DNA from: Calliopum simillimum
Taxonomy: Eukaryota; Arthropoda; Insecta; Diptera; Lauxaniidae
Length of the DNA stretch: 64,000 nucleotides
Assembly: GCA_951812925.1 (NCBI GenBank)
Contig: OX638372.1
Location: 52,140,028 to 52,204,027, forward strand
Direction: 5' to 3'
Shown here piece by piece: positions 11,501-22,265 of the stretch; the stretch's first letter is position 1, and each line of letters begins with the position of its first letter. The translations under genes were made by a program, and so were the position numbers. Under the pieces are notes generated by a model. It had not been told where the DNA came from. It saw nothing but the letters and a program-made list of their open reading frames with translations, and ran no database searches.

Positions 11501-14348
11501 AGCATTTTGAAACTTTTGCTTATATGGGAGGTGCCACGCCCCCCTGTACGATTTCAACCAATTTTTGCTGAGAGCTTTCATTTATAATTTTTAGAGTCTG
11601 AGTCAAATTCGGTTCGAATATCTCAAAAAACGCTTCCAGTATAGCGTTTTGAAGCTTTTGCTTATATGGGAGGTGCCAAGCTCTCTTGTCCGAATTCGCT
11701 CAGTTTTTTATCAGAGCTTGCGCTTACAATTCGTAGTATTTATTTGTATTGTGGTTGCATTGTCATAAAAAATACTCCTAAAATTGCATTTTGAATATAT
11801 TTTTTGTATGGGCGGTAGGCGTGTCCGTTGACCGATTTCGCTCATTTTCAATCCCCCGAGCTAACTTTGACGACGGAGGCAATGTACCAAATTTCATTGA
11901 ATTATCTTGCTCAGTTTTCCCAAAAAGTGTATTTCAACACACAGCCAGCCAGCCACCCAGCCAGCCAGCCTGCCAGCCACTCAGCCAGCCAGCCAGCCAG
12001 CCAGCCAGCCTGCCAGCCAGACAGACGGACATGGCTATATCGACTCAGGAGATGACGCTGATCAAGAATATATATACTTTTCTATACCTGCCACGCCTCC
12101 TTCTCTGCGTTACAAACGGAAGGACAAAGTGAATATACCCTGGGTGTAGGGTATAAAAAAACCCACATGAATAAAACGGATAAAACGGCGATTACCTACA
12201 AATTTCCAATGCCCAATATGTACGACAAGTATTCAATCGCTTACAACTCCGCTAGATCATAAACACTCTGTCGCTAGGGATTACGCTACATGCGATTGAG
12301 CGACCCTCATCATAAACATAGCCTAATAAATCTATAAAGGAAATATGGTAGCAGAATTTCAAAACATATTCAACCACATTTGAAATTAACAATCAAAGTG
12401 CAAAATCTGAGTCGAAACATTTTTAAAATTCCAATATTTCTTCCACTTTTGGTAAAGATGTTCTTTGAGTGTAAGCTCCTATTGTACCAAGCCTACTAAG
12501 ATCAACTTAGAAAAGTTCTTAGGAGATCTAGATATGTTCAGTAACCTTAGATTGTCTTATGGGTTAAGCTCCGCTGTTAGGAAATATATTCCCCTGACTC
12601 ATGGAGATTCTTCTCTTACGGCAGAGCTTGAGACAATCTGTTAAGTTGTCTTCACGACAGCACCTGCAAATATGTAGTAACGAGAGAATGAGACAGTTTC
12701 AGCGTCAATATATCTTTTAATGGCTATTTTCTGAGCAAGAAAGTCAGCAGTGAAGTTCAGAGCCCAGTGAAGTATAACTATATCATTGATTTCTAATGCA
12801 CATTACAGATCGAATAATGTGAATCTTTTTATTGCATGGTTTCTTAAATACATATTTCATAGATATTAACTAAAAGAAAATTTCCCAATTCAGGGTCCAA
12901 AAAATTCTAATTAACTTTTCTGATGCCTAACCCACTATTAATCTTGTTTTTGATGTTTTAGAATTTTTTGGGCCCTGAATTAGGAAATTTTCTTTTAGTC
13001 AATGTCAAAAATGTTTTGATTTTATACAACTTTTTTTCCTACTCCAAAGTGCTCACGAGTAATTTAGTTTAGAAGATTCTGGCAATTTTATTTAAAATTT
13101 TAACGGCACAAAGTGAATAACTCCCACTTTTTCATCAATATACTGTATTCTCTCAAAACATAAAAAGAAACCTTTTGTAGAAAGACTTTATATAAATGGG
13201 TCACATTCTTACCATTTCATTCTCCGCATTTCAAATAAATGGAATTGGCCCACATCGTTATCTTTATGGGTTAATATATTTCAGAAAAAATAAAATAAAT
13301 AAATGAATTAAAATTGATTTTTCCAGCAATTATGGCGAAAGTGATTGGACGCGAGACGAGCACCGAAGTAACCAGCAGCGAACAATACAACACCAAAGAA
13401 AGCAACAGTCAACAGCAGTCCGACGACGAAACGGTCAAGTTCGATTTACAGATACAGGCGATATTCAAGCGCAACCCAAGCGAAAGCGCAACAACAACAA
13501 CAGTGAATACAATACTAAAACGAGGTCCTATGACTTGGATCATACCATATAAAAATTTGGAATGTAAATGTCCAAAAATTAAAATCAATAGGTGAGTAAC
13601 AAAGAGTTTGGGTTAAGTGAATATATTTTATGTATGAAAAATAATATCCTATACGTATAAGTACCTATGCAACAGCCGTGTTTCTTTTGACGCGTATATA
13701 CAATTGTGGTAATTTTCAAATTGCGATAACTTATGAACGGTGAGTCGTACGATAAAAAGTCCAAGGGCCTTTTTCATTGAGAACATGCTCTATAAATAAT
13801 TGTAATCTTTTTTATAAAAAAAATAATTATTTAGAAGTTATTTAAAAAAAAGTGATTTGTTGCCATTTATCGGCGCTTAAACAGTTCTTATAGAGTAACT
13901 CCTAAATGATAAATTTTTTTAAAAACCAAATAAAAAGTTTTTGTGGAGAACGTGATTCTCCGTAAAAAATTTCCTTGAAGTTTTATTGTGCGACACACTG
14001 TTCATGAGTTATCGCAATTTAAAAATATCCACAATTGTATATACGCGTCAAAAGAAACACGGCTAATGTACTTATTATTACATGCAATGCTTCTAGTAAC
14101 TGTGCAGTTGCATAGTTTTAGGCATTTATGATTTAAAGCAATTTTGAGCTCTTTCAAAGTATGCGAAGTAGTTATTGTTTATTTTTTTTTTTACTATAAT
14201 TCACAGATCATATTTAATTTTGGGCAAAGATAGTGAAAACTCACCAGGTTACTTGGGCATTGGTCCACGTTCAATTGTTATCGAATGGAAGGATGAGTGG
14301 TACAGGCGCATGAAACGTTTTCAACGAAGAGCGCGAACATGCGAATAA
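8576..14348 (+). CDS. Netrin, last three coding exons (secreted axon-guidance cue)
   Basis: Exons are 8576-8641, 13327-13591 and 14207-14348, all with GT/AG borders and matching phases; the gene begins left of the window. The product is the C-terminal netrin (NTR) module: CEKCKISTKRLNLNKFCKRD, then AIMAKVIGRE, a Ser/Gln/Glu-rich insert, VKFDLQIQAIFKR, a Thr-rich insert, WIIPYKNLECKCPKIKINR, and SYLILGKD with IVIEWKDEWYRRMKRFQRRA. The final basic RRMKRFQRRARTC stretch and the CxC pair are netrin hallmarks. Netrins are secreted laminin-related cues read by Frazzled/DCC and Unc5 at the midline and at muscle targets. Flies have two paralogues (NetA, NetB), and these exons alone do not decide which this is. 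The low-complexity inserts lengthen the module relative to vertebrate netrins. Introns are 4.7 kb and 0.6 kb and are packed with transposons. Confidence 0.93.
8642..9256. other. Netrin intron segment, no recognisable element
   Basis: The hairpin-forming motif GGGTGTGGGCACCCC occurs twice in direct orientation (about 8711 and 9083), about 370 bp apart, perhaps the borders of an old repeat. The open frames here have no family resemblance. Confidence 0.4.
9257..9418. repeat. Family B MITE, copy 1
   Basis: Ends GTTCACATAGTGCGTAACG and CGTTACGTAATATGTGAAC are near-perfect inverted repeats. The interior ATCGACGTTACGTAA.GTAGT and a C-rich GACCCCCTCC block are shared with copy 2 at 37.55-37.81 kb. 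Confidence 0.8.
9421..9990 (+). pseudogene. pogo/Tigger-like transposase relic, split by a MITE
   Basis: The plus strand reads FPYKWTEEQMAGMGWF, stop, then CMLGKRAMSTRARNEVT, which is the CENP-B-type DNA-binding region of pogo/Tigger transposases. After a MITE (9583-9849) it continues TIKSGFRATGIMPFDPDVFS, the conserved tail of the DDE domain. The catalytic core between them is deleted, and in-frame stops show it is dead. Confidence 0.75.
9583..9849. mobile_element. Family A MITE, copy 1 (inside pogo relic)
   Basis: About 60 bp at each end are perfect inverted repeats: CAATTGAGGAGTGGCCGTAC and its complement at 9830-9849, continuing through GGCCTAAGTACCATTTCGAGG to CAAAAGTAGTGTCA. The inner 140 bp is non-coding and shares GTTAGARATKAATAAAATTG with copy 2 at 47.6 kb. 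The near-identical arms suggest a recent insertion. Confidence 0.9.
9991..10660. other. AT-rich intron DNA with poly(T) tract
   Basis: Homopolymer and short A/T tracts, including about 24 T at 10227-10250. No gene or element recognised. Confidence 0.5.
10661..11015. repeat. Family C repeat, single arm
   Basis: Shares GGATATAATGGGTTAATATG, ATGATTTCAT.GTGACCTT and CTATTCTGAGCATTTTTG.G with the foldback at 24.85-25.47 kb and with partial copies at about 15.87, 28.56 and 50.3 kb. Confidence 0.65.
11022..12160 (+). mobile_element. Family H element (Helentron/HINE-like), copy 1, complete
   Basis: The 5' head is ACTAGTAAGGGTGTAAATTT plus the palindrome TTTGGCCTGGCCAAA. Five ~140-bp satellite units follow, each with TATGGGAGGTGCCACGCCC (about 11097-11690). 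Then come a GGGCGGTAGGCGTGTCCGTT block, a (CAGC)n tract (11942-12020), a tail with GATCAAGAATATATATAC and a 3' end CCTGGGTGTAGGGTATAAAA. There is no coding capacity; the Gln/Pro/Ala/Ser frames over (CAGC)n are artefacts. The layout (short head, tandem core, microsatellite, conserved tail, no TIR) resembles non-autonomous Helentrons (DINE/HINE); that class is inferred. Confidence 0.8.
12161..12857. other. Netrin intron, unassigned
   Basis: No recognisable gene, repeat or RNA. Confidence 0.5.
12858..13012. repeat. Small foldback MITE
   Basis: The left arm contains AAAGAAAATTTCCCAATTCA and GTCCAAAAAATTCTAA; the right arm (12957-13012) is its inverted copy with a few mismatches. About 45 bp of spacer. 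It lies in the netrin intron, some 300 bp before the next exon. Confidence 0.8.
13674..14064. mobile_element. Long-TIR MITE filling most of the last netrin intron
   Basis: Ends AGCCGTGTTTCTTTTGACGC and its complement open ~75-bp inverted repeats that continue through CGTATATACAATTGTGG and GCGATAACTTATGAAC. The 391-bp element makes up most of the 615-bp intron. Confidence 0.85.
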
Positions 14349-14480
14349 ATTTTTATGTATTCAAATAAAAAAATAAAACAAAAAAAAATTCAAACAAATC
14401 ATGAAACTTAATGTAATAAATTGTTTCAAAATAATTTTTAAGCATAAGTATTTAAGTGAGAATTGCATACAGAAATAAAA
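14349..14480 (+). terminator. Probable netrin 3' UTR and poly(A) signals
   Basis: AATAAA overlaps the stop codon (14344-14349), and further AATAAA motifs follow at about 14366, 14373 and 14476. These are candidate cleavage/polyadenylation signals; which is used cannot be told from sequence. Confidence 0.4.
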
Positions 14481-16167
14481 TAAAAAAAAAAATCAAAGAA
14501 AGAAAATATTTAACTCAACAGTATATAAGATGAGAGGATGGAGCATATATTACTTATTTTGTATTATTTAAAACTGATTTTTTTTTTCACTTATGCAGCA
14601 TCAGTTGGGAAGTGGAATTAACGAGCGCTTAAAAATATGCAGAGAAAAATAAAATTTTGTTTTTTGCTAAAAGTGTAGTTATTTCGCCAGAACTTCAATG
14701 CATAGTTTCAGGCGCTTGTTGTTATTACTGTGAAAACAATTGATACTGCTTAGAGTTAAAATCAAAGCAATAATGAATGTAAATGTTAAAAATAAACAAA
14801 ATCCTAATTTAGTATTAAATAACAACAATTAATTTATTAATTTTTTTTTATAATACATACATATAAATAAGTCAAATAGTATGCTCAGTAAATTTTATTT
14901 ATTTTAAACTACTATTTTTAAAAGCTTTTTATGATTTTTTCCAATAGACATGGGTTTTTAAATATTTGATCAGATTTCCGATGTGGAAGAAAAAAATTAA
15001 AAATTAATTTTTAGGTTTCAAAATTACTGTAGCAGATCATATATTGGATTCGGCCCGAAGGATCCGAAAATGCAATTCAAAATTAAATTCCCCTGGGTTA
15101 TTAACATATTTTAGATACTTGGGGAGTGGGAAATTTTGAACATTCTAACTCTTGTAGAATAAAATCATATCCATCCTAACTGAAAATACTAAATTATGCA
15201 ATAAACAGCAATAAAATCAAAAAACAAATAATATATGCTATAAAGCTCTTTACACTATCTTACTGAGTATAACGATACAGCAAAAAAAAAAAAACTAAAT
15301 TCAGTCAGTTGCAATGAAACAGGGTCAATCTTTGCGTAATCGATTAAGACTTAGGTTGATATCTCCGATTTTTTTGAAAATTTGTGATAAGTTAGTATTT
15401 GACATACACATGACTGTGGTAATATGATTTTTTGAAATTCCAAAAAAATCCAAGATGGCGGCCGTAGGAAGTTTGATGCAACTTTTGGATACTCACATAT
15501 TTTAAAATTCATAGCTCCTCGGCTTTTTATCCGATTTTGATGAAATTTTTACGGTTAGTGTAAAAAGTATGAGCTTTTGAAAAAAAACTAGACTGAAAAA
15601 AAATTTTATTTTCGGTGTAAAAAAGGCTTTTTTTCTTTTTTAAATCCAATTTGGGGCTTGGAGCACAATTTTTATTTTTTTTTTTTTTTTTTAAATATTT
15701 TTATTTAAAATCAAATTTTATTATATTATTATAATCGTGGTCACTTTTACAGTTTTCAAGTTATGAGTTTTTGAAATTGTTTAATGTAGTGTTTATCATG
15801 AGTCGTTGGTGCACGTACGTTATATTACCATATAGTGTTGCCACCGCCCGGAAGATATTTTTTTTTTGATGGCCCCTAGTGAAATTTTTTTTAGAATATT
15901 TTTGTAGAATATTTTAACCCATTTGAACTAAGTTTTTAGAAAAAGGGGTCAAAAAGACTGCTATATGTTATGCTGAAGAAAAGAGAGAATTTTTTTTTTT
16001 CGAGCTGATTTCGGAGAAAGTTTATTCAGACCTGTTATTCCATCCAGCTGTTTTTTAAAATCATTGTCAAAAAGAAAAGAGTGCAAAATGTTACTCTCAG
16101 TGCAAAACCTTTTGAAATTTCCCTCTACTTGAAACCCAAATACTCATAAGTTTTCTACCTCTGATAA
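14481..16167. other. Intergenic DNA with repeat fragments, no gene
   Basis: AT-rich. A family C fragment (CCCCTAGTGAAATTTTTTTT, then TTTGTAGAATATTTTAACCC) lies at about 15873-15960. The rest is unassigned. Confidence 0.5.
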
Positions 16168-16284
16168 CACCGTTCGACACAAAAAAAAAACACATGTCAC
16201 GGGTATTTTTTTTTAATGTCTACTTCAAGAATTTTTTGGATTACCTCATGTATCTTACAAAAAGTTTGAAATTGTCGAACAGTG
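16168..16284. repeat. Family D mini-element, 117 bp
   Basis: Ends CACCGTTCGACA and TGTCGAACAGTG are inverted repeats. The left interior, ACGGGTATTTTTTTTTAA.GTC then AAGAATTTTTTGGATT, is shared with the right arm of the large foldback at 28.04-29.20 kb, so this is a deleted relative. Confidence 0.7.
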
Positions 16285-16474
16285 TAATCACTGCTACGTG
16301 TATAAAGCAACGTTGGCCAGCAAGTATCCAAGCAAAATATGGATTACCATTCTCAAAAATTTATTGATAGGATAGTGCAAGTCTCTATCAGAAGTTTCGG
16401 TCTCAGGTTCAAATTTATCAAATTGATTACACAGGTTTACAAAATAAAAAAATGTCATGGCGTTTTGACCAGAC

Positions 16475-16811
16475 TATGTGTTTCCTAACGTTCTGAATCC
16501 GATTCCCGAGTCCGTTTTTTTCCAGAACGTCTGAGAAAAAATATTTCAAGGTCATATGGAGGTCATGAGTCGTTTAATGATAAATTCGCTGAAATTCTGA
16601 AACTAATTTTTTATCATTAAGCCTTTAGTCTTTTAAAAGAATATGTGATCAAAAAGGGTATCTCGGACTTAGTTTCGATATTATCACTAAACGAAACATG
16701 ATCCGCATTTTGACCTCCTTATGACCTTGAAATCTTTTTTCTCAGATGTTCTGGAAAAAAACGGACCCGGGATTCGAATTCAGGACGTCAAAGTCTTTAG
16801 GAAACACATGT
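16475..16811. repeat. Foldback repeat, ~337 bp with ~90-bp arms
   Basis: Left arm (16475-16566) and right arm (16714-16811) are inverted copies sharing TTTTTTCCAGAACGTCTGAG/CTCAGATGTTCTGGAAAAAA, TTTCAAGGTCATA and TGTGTTTCCT. The spacer is AT-rich and non-coding. Confidence 0.75.
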
Positions 16812-16880
16812 GTTATTTCAATATCTTTTTGGTCTCAATTTTGGCTACGAAAAGAAAATTTAGTCCAATTTGAATACATA

Positions 16881-17261
16881 CTACTTCATACGAGGGTTGC
16901 CTTTTATATTTCGGGATTGGGCAACACTAATGTCAATAGCTAATGAATGTATGCTGGTCCCACTAATGCCTAAGGTTGTCTCAATCTCACGATAGGTCAC
17001 ATGACGATCTTGCAATATCAGTTGGCGCACAGCATCAATGGTTTCCGGAACAACAACTGATTTTGGACGACCTTCAAGAAATTCGTCTTGGAGTGAACTA
17101 CGACCTCGGTTGAATTCACCATACCATCGATAAACACTGGTTCTTGATGGAGCTTCATCGCCAAAAATTGTATTAAGTTCATCGATGTACTGTTGTTGAG
17201 TTAATCCACGTCGAAAGTTGTGAAAAATTATCGCACGAAAATGTTCACGAGTTAATTCCAT
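16881..17261 (-). CDS. Truncated mariner transposase: DNA-binding domain only (126 aa)
   Basis: The open frame starts MELTREHFRAIIFHNFRRGL, the canonical amino end of a mariner transposase. It holds both helix-turn-helix motifs: about residues 5-55, including SVYRWYGEFNRGRSSL, and about 70-105, including DRHVTYREIETTLGISGTSI. No catalytic DDE residue is present: after residue ~107 the frame runs into the opposite TIR and ends with a short unrelated tail. Such a product could at most bind mariner ends. The frame has no internal stop, which suggests the deletion is fairly recent or the part is tolerated. Expression is unknown, and it may simply be a non-coding MITE. Confidence 0.6.
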   Translation of the reverse strand: MELTREHFRAIIFHNFRRGLTQQQYIDELNTIFGDEAPSRTSVYRWYGEFNRGRSSLQDEFLEGRPKSVVVPETIDAVRQLILQDRHVTYREIETTLGISGTSIHSLAIDISVAQSRNIKGNPRMK

Positions 17262-17437
17262 TTTTTTGCCAAATTGATTTTTTCAAGTCACTGCAAACAA
17301 CACAAATGATGGTCGTACGTCAAAACGTTTTGAGTACGTTTATGCTAAAAAATGTCAAACTTTATTATGGTGTTGCCAGATTTTAGCTATTGACATAAGT
17401 GTTGCCCAATCCCGAAATATAAAAGGCAACCTACGTA
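16889..17437 (-). mobile_element. Internally deleted mariner with intact ~50-bp TIRs
   Basis: TIRs start CGAGGGTTGCCTTTTATATT (16891) and end with the near-complement at 17435, both bordered by TA. The arms match through GGGATTGGGCAACACT to AATAGCTAA. At 545 bp the element is under half a normal mariner; the catalytic half is gone. Confidence 0.9.
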
Positions 17438-18334
17438 CTATCAAAGGATATAATAAAGTATTTACCAGATTTTTTCAATGTATCGTTATGCTCAATAGGG
17501 ATGTCAAAACTACTTTTACTTGCAATGAAAGAATTATAAGAAATCAATAAATATACACATTCACATAAAACGAACAATAATAATTTAAAAGCAAATAATT
17601 ATATTGCCAAGTCTGAATGTTATTTAAATAATTTAGATTTTTAACGCTTTGTATTACTAAATATATTTTAAAATAGTTCTTTATATATATATATAAATAT
17701 AGATTTAAAAAACAAAGAAAATTTAACAGATAATAACTAACACATACACACAATCATTATCATACAAAGTCCACTAAATATGTGTTACAAAATATCAAAT
17801 CAATTTAAAAAAAAAAAGAAAAATAATTTTATTAACAATTTTAAAATACTTTAAGAAGCATATTTTAAACGTTATGCACAGTAAAAAATAATAAAAAAAT
17901 AAATCAGAAAAAATAAAAGTAAAAAACAGAAATCGTAAAATTAAACGTAACTAATAAAATAATATTGTACAGTTAAAAAGAAAAGCCTTTTATTTTTATA
18001 CTCTACACTAGATAGTATAGATCCTTATACAAAAAAGTTCGCTGTAGGCCCATTTTGAAATATTCTCTGAAATGATATTTTAACGAAAAGGAAAAACAAA
18101 CTTTTTCGACTTCTAAATAAGAGCTGTTTGATATTTTTTCTATAGCTCCGCCATTTGACGTCCGATCATCAAGTAGTATATCGTTGTAAATGTCTGGATG
18201 TACGCTACATTTCATTCATAGAGCTCAGAATTTTTTTCGATTAATTGTACACATTATTTCAGGTTCTTCCAACCAAGTGGTTTCATAATAGGCGTAGAAG
18301 TCGTTTAGGTGCTAGTTACAGTTTCGAAGCGTTG
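17438..18334. other. Very AT-rich intergenic DNA
   Basis: Long A/T tracts and TA-dinucleotide runs near 17680. No gene or element recognised. Confidence 0.5.
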
Positions 18335-19265
18335 CACAGTGGTCCGAAAGGCTAATCTAGATGGAATAAAGGGTACTTCACAATAAAAATGGGCGGTAAA
18401 CGTGTAGTGGGCGTGGCGCAACTTCTACATGGTAGTAGGTAGAGACCGGAGTTTTTAGGGTTTTACTTTATTATGGAAACAGTACTTTACATCAAAATGA
18501 ACGGTGTACTTCAAGTGGGCGCGGCACATGCGTTCTTCGTTTTTTCACTGATTTGAAGTTTAGTGCAAAAAAAAAAAATTTAAATTTAAAAAATTATTTT
18601 TTATTTACTTAATCATCATTATAACAAAGCATCAGATGGTTAACACAAACAATTACAATCTACCTGAATAACTTTCAAATATCTTCTTTCCTCGCTTCTT
18701 GTTAAATTACCCATTATAAAGTTATTTCCGTGTAATAGGTGTGTAACCTAAAAATGCAATAAAAATTGAAGGGGCACCTAGTGGCAGCTAACTTTTTCTT
18801 CATTATTTACATGACAATTTATAGATAAAAGAAACATAAACAGTTTTGCAATATCGATCAATATGGGTAGTTAAAAGTTTAACTAAACTTTGGGCTACAC
18901 AAAAAAGTAGTACAAAAACAATACACTTTTTACATTAATTTTTTCTCCCCAAAAAATATTTTAATTGAACATATATTTACAGTAAAATTAATTCATACCT
19001 GACTTATTTCAGGAAAAAAAACCATAATTTAAAAAAGTTTTCTAGTTCACTCACACGAACTCTTCAAAGATGCTGCTAAAAATAGACTGTGGTCTTGTAA
19101 TAACTGCATCAATGCAATTGCTCATGTTTCGATCAACATAGCAAAAAAAAATTAAGCGTAAATGTAAGCAAACAATATATCGTTATGAACTGTGGTCAAT
19201 TCTCAATCAACTATCAATCAACTCAATCTAGTATTCCATCTAGATTGACCTTTCGGACCACTGTG
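18335..19265. mobile_element. Non-coding DNA transposon with 34-bp TIRs
   Basis: CACAGTGGTCCGAAAGG then AATCTAGATGGAATA at 18335-18368 is mirrored at 19232-19265 with two mismatches. The CAGTGG start recalls hAT ends, but no 8-bp duplication is visible. The 930-bp interior has no transposase, so it is non-autonomous. Confidence 0.75.
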
Positions 19266-20800
19266 CCTAGGGGCCAGTGCATGTACCAATACTGCCGAAA
19301 TGACTGTAACTGGGCTAGCTCCTAAACGACTTTTACGACCATTATTAAACGTGGCAATTTTTATAATTATCTTTTCACTATAAGCTTTTTTTAGAAAAAA
19401 TAAAACTAAATTGGACTAACTTTGCAAAATTCAAACATCAAAAATTTTGTATTTTGTCAATTTATAAAAGCTCGTTGAAAGGTTTTATGTTTTGCATAAG
19501 CGCAACCACGTGACGCAGATCAGCACAACTATTTACACAGTTAAACGCTTATCTATGAGTGAATACGTATACGGAGAAAAAAAAAAAAAAAAGGAGAACT
19601 TTCAAGCACAAAAGCTCAAGTGCCCGCGGGCATAGGCGATGGATTTCACTGATTTAAATACAATTTTTTTCCAAAAAAAATATTTGTTTTACTAAAAAAA
19701 TTCATTTAGAAAGCTCGTTAAATAGAGTATAAATTCGACTGCTTTATTTATTTTATTGTAGATTTTTAAAACTGTGTAATCGAATTCGAAGTAACACATA
19801 CTTGCAATTAGTCAAATTTTTAAAGCCCTCTAGCTCGCTAGCCAGACTTTATACTGTAAAGATATTTTGTGTCTGGATCATGGACATATATACTATATGG
19901 GGGCATTACGTACCGTTTCGGCTGGCATTTTGCTTTTCAATCTCGGATTTTTTTGAAACTATTTTGTCCTATATTACTAAGTGAGATTAGCATCCATAAT
20001 TTTTTTCAATTTTTTACATCGAGCCGTTTCAGAGATATAAGTTTTCGAAAAACTAAAAAAGTATTTGAAATGCCCATAACTCCGTCAATAGTCAACTAAA
20101 TCATGAACTTTTTTTTCAAAATTTTTTCTTTTAAGAAAATTTTTATAAAAAAAAACAAAAATTTTTTAAATAATTTTTTTATTATATACTCAATTTTTAA
20201 AACTAAATTGCCATTTTTATCAATGATCAATGATCATACTCTTTGATTTTTCAAAAATATTTCTAAAAAAACTTACACGAATTTGACAAATTTTAAGACA
20301 ATTTTTAGATGGGATCTATTTTTTTAAATTTTTTAATTAACAAAATAGTGAGTGAACGATCACTAAAATATTCTTCGTTGCGGAAGGGGGTAAAAATGTT
20401 CACCGACCCCCACTAAATTTACCTCTTCAATATTTTTCTCGAACGTACTACCCCCTTTATTCCACCCCCTAAGGCGGCTCCCATACAAAATTTTGATAAA
20501 AATATAAAACAAAAATTCCTCATTGCCGGGAGAGGGAAAAAATGTTCACAGACACTCATTAACTTTTCCTCTCCAATAGTCCTTTTCCACTAATTAACAC
20601 ACCTCTCCTGAACTAGCTTTTAGGTTTCCAAAAATGCCGACGAAATCTACCAATGGGGTACTTCATTCATGCTGGTACATCAAAACTAGGTAAGAATGAA
20701 AATCGGATCAGCTAGTATTCGCGAAATATCGTAAAAATACATATCCTATATAAAATTAAAAAAATGAAGAAAAAAAAACGGAACAGACAAATACAAAAGT
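19266..20800. other. Intergenic DNA, no gene
   Basis: A poly(A) run of about 15 lies at 19578. Two similar segments containing AAAAATGTTCAC.GAC, each followed by a C-rich part, occur at 20385 and 20525, perhaps a diverged local duplication. Confidence 0.4.
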
Positions 20801-20925
20801 AGTTACATTTAATGTATTTTGCAATGCTGAATCCGAATCCGGCCTCAAAATTGCTGTATCTCATACGGTTTTTGAGATATGTTAGCCTAAACAAGGAAAA
20901 AATACCGTTTTTGCGATATTTTGAA
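20801..20925. repeat. Family L fragment
   Basis: Contains TGCTGAATCCGAATCCGG then GGTTTTTGAGATATGTTAGC, the same block order as in fragments at 22.06-22.26 and 49.25-49.44 kb. Confidence 0.6.
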
Positions 20926-20999
20926 GCTATATAACTAGAATATAGAACATTCATACATATAATCCGATACAGTTTCTAAAAGTTATAATTTTTTTCTTT

Positions 21000-21345
21000 A
21001 AAACCTCAATTAAATTATGTCGATGTCTTTATTTTATGAGTATTTTTCTTCATAAACATGTTCATTATAGGAAAACAAGAAGTAAACAAAAGAAATTTTC
21101 ATGCAATTTACCAAAATATTATAATAGCACCGGAAATTCACCATATCTGGAAAATCATGACTCAGATTTTAAACTTTTGTACACCGTGTTTTTAGCCAAA
21201 GTACCTTTCATATGACACCAATATTATTAAAATTCATCAAGGGGTTCCGAACTTTTACCAGTTTTCATAAAGCCATATCCCGATCTTCGGATGGCTATAT
21301 CTCCGTCAGATTTGCGAATTTCTAAAAATAGAACTTGGAAAAGTT
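21000..21345. repeat. Internally deleted relative of the Merlin-like element
   Basis: The left part (TTCATGCAATTTACCAAAAT and upstream) matches about 4275-4330 of the nested Merlin element. It joins directly to a copy of its right arm (CTTTTGTACACC, CCTTTCATATGACACCAA, ATATCCCGATCTTCGGAT). The transposase and simple-repeat core are missing. Confidence 0.65.
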
Positions 21346-22060
21346 GTTCAAAATAGTCCCAGGAATCTTACATTTTCCGGTGTTCTACCGAATCTCAACC
21401 ACCCTGTATATAGTATCTGCCTATAGGTACATAATCATATATTACTAAAATCGAAAACATTAAAATTTTTTACCTATTCGCTTCAAGTGAAATGCCCGAT
21501 TTTAAAGAAATTGGAATTGTTTTATGATTTAAGATCCATCAAAAACGAAATTTCGCAATAATCCTGTACAGATTATGTTATTTTGCTTAGTGACCAAGGA
21601 ATTATTGAAAATTGATTAAAATCACGAATTACACTGTGTACACAATGTAAAATTTCTTAAATCAAATAATGTTGCATATCTCACATGACACATAAATTGA
21701 AAATTTTTATATACCTATGTATGTATTTTAACTTTTTTTTATACCTACATATATTTTTCGCACGCATTTTTTAAACCACAAACATTACAGCTACACTCTG
21801 GGAGCAATTAAAAATGAGACAGAATAATACAACAACAGTAACCACAAGTAATGCAAATATTAAATACAATGCATCCGGGTGTTATCTATGGGCCTGCAAA
21901 AAATTAAATACCCTATAACTTATAACAGGAAAAATGCAAGAGAAAATATTAAAATCCGAACATCTGTCAATATATTCACGGTTCTCCTGAACGGAGTTTA
22001 ATTAAAAGTATGCGGAACCCCTGGTTTTCTTTTTTTTATACAATACCGTAAGGCCCGGTA
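21346..22060. other. Intergenic DNA, no gene
   Basis: Nothing recognised. Confidence 0.4.
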
Positions 22061-22265
22061 ACTAAAATAGGTCGAAAATCGGTATTTTTGGATAAAATCA
22101 TAACAAACCAAAACAAAACTAGGTTTTTTTGATATATTTGCCAATGTTAAATCCGAATACGTTCTCACAATTGCTCTATCATGTATGTATGGTTTTTGAA
22201 ACACCTAAATCGAGTGTTTGTTCTTTTAGGTTAGGATATCTCAAAAATAACAGAAGACAGTAGAA
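22061..22265. repeat. Family L fragment
   Basis: GGTCGAAAATCGG, AACCAAAACAAAACTAGG, then AATGTTAAATCCGAATACG and a TAGGATATCTCAAAA block, in the same order as at 49.25-49.44 kb. Confidence 0.65.

Noticed and set aside
11791..12149. Gln/Pro/Ala/Ser-rich proteins over the (CAGC)n tracts (also at 23.1, 24.2, 40.7, 44.6 and 63.1 kb)
   Set aside because: They occur in several overlapping frames over a microsatellite inside a repeat family; no frame is favoured and none resembles a protein family.
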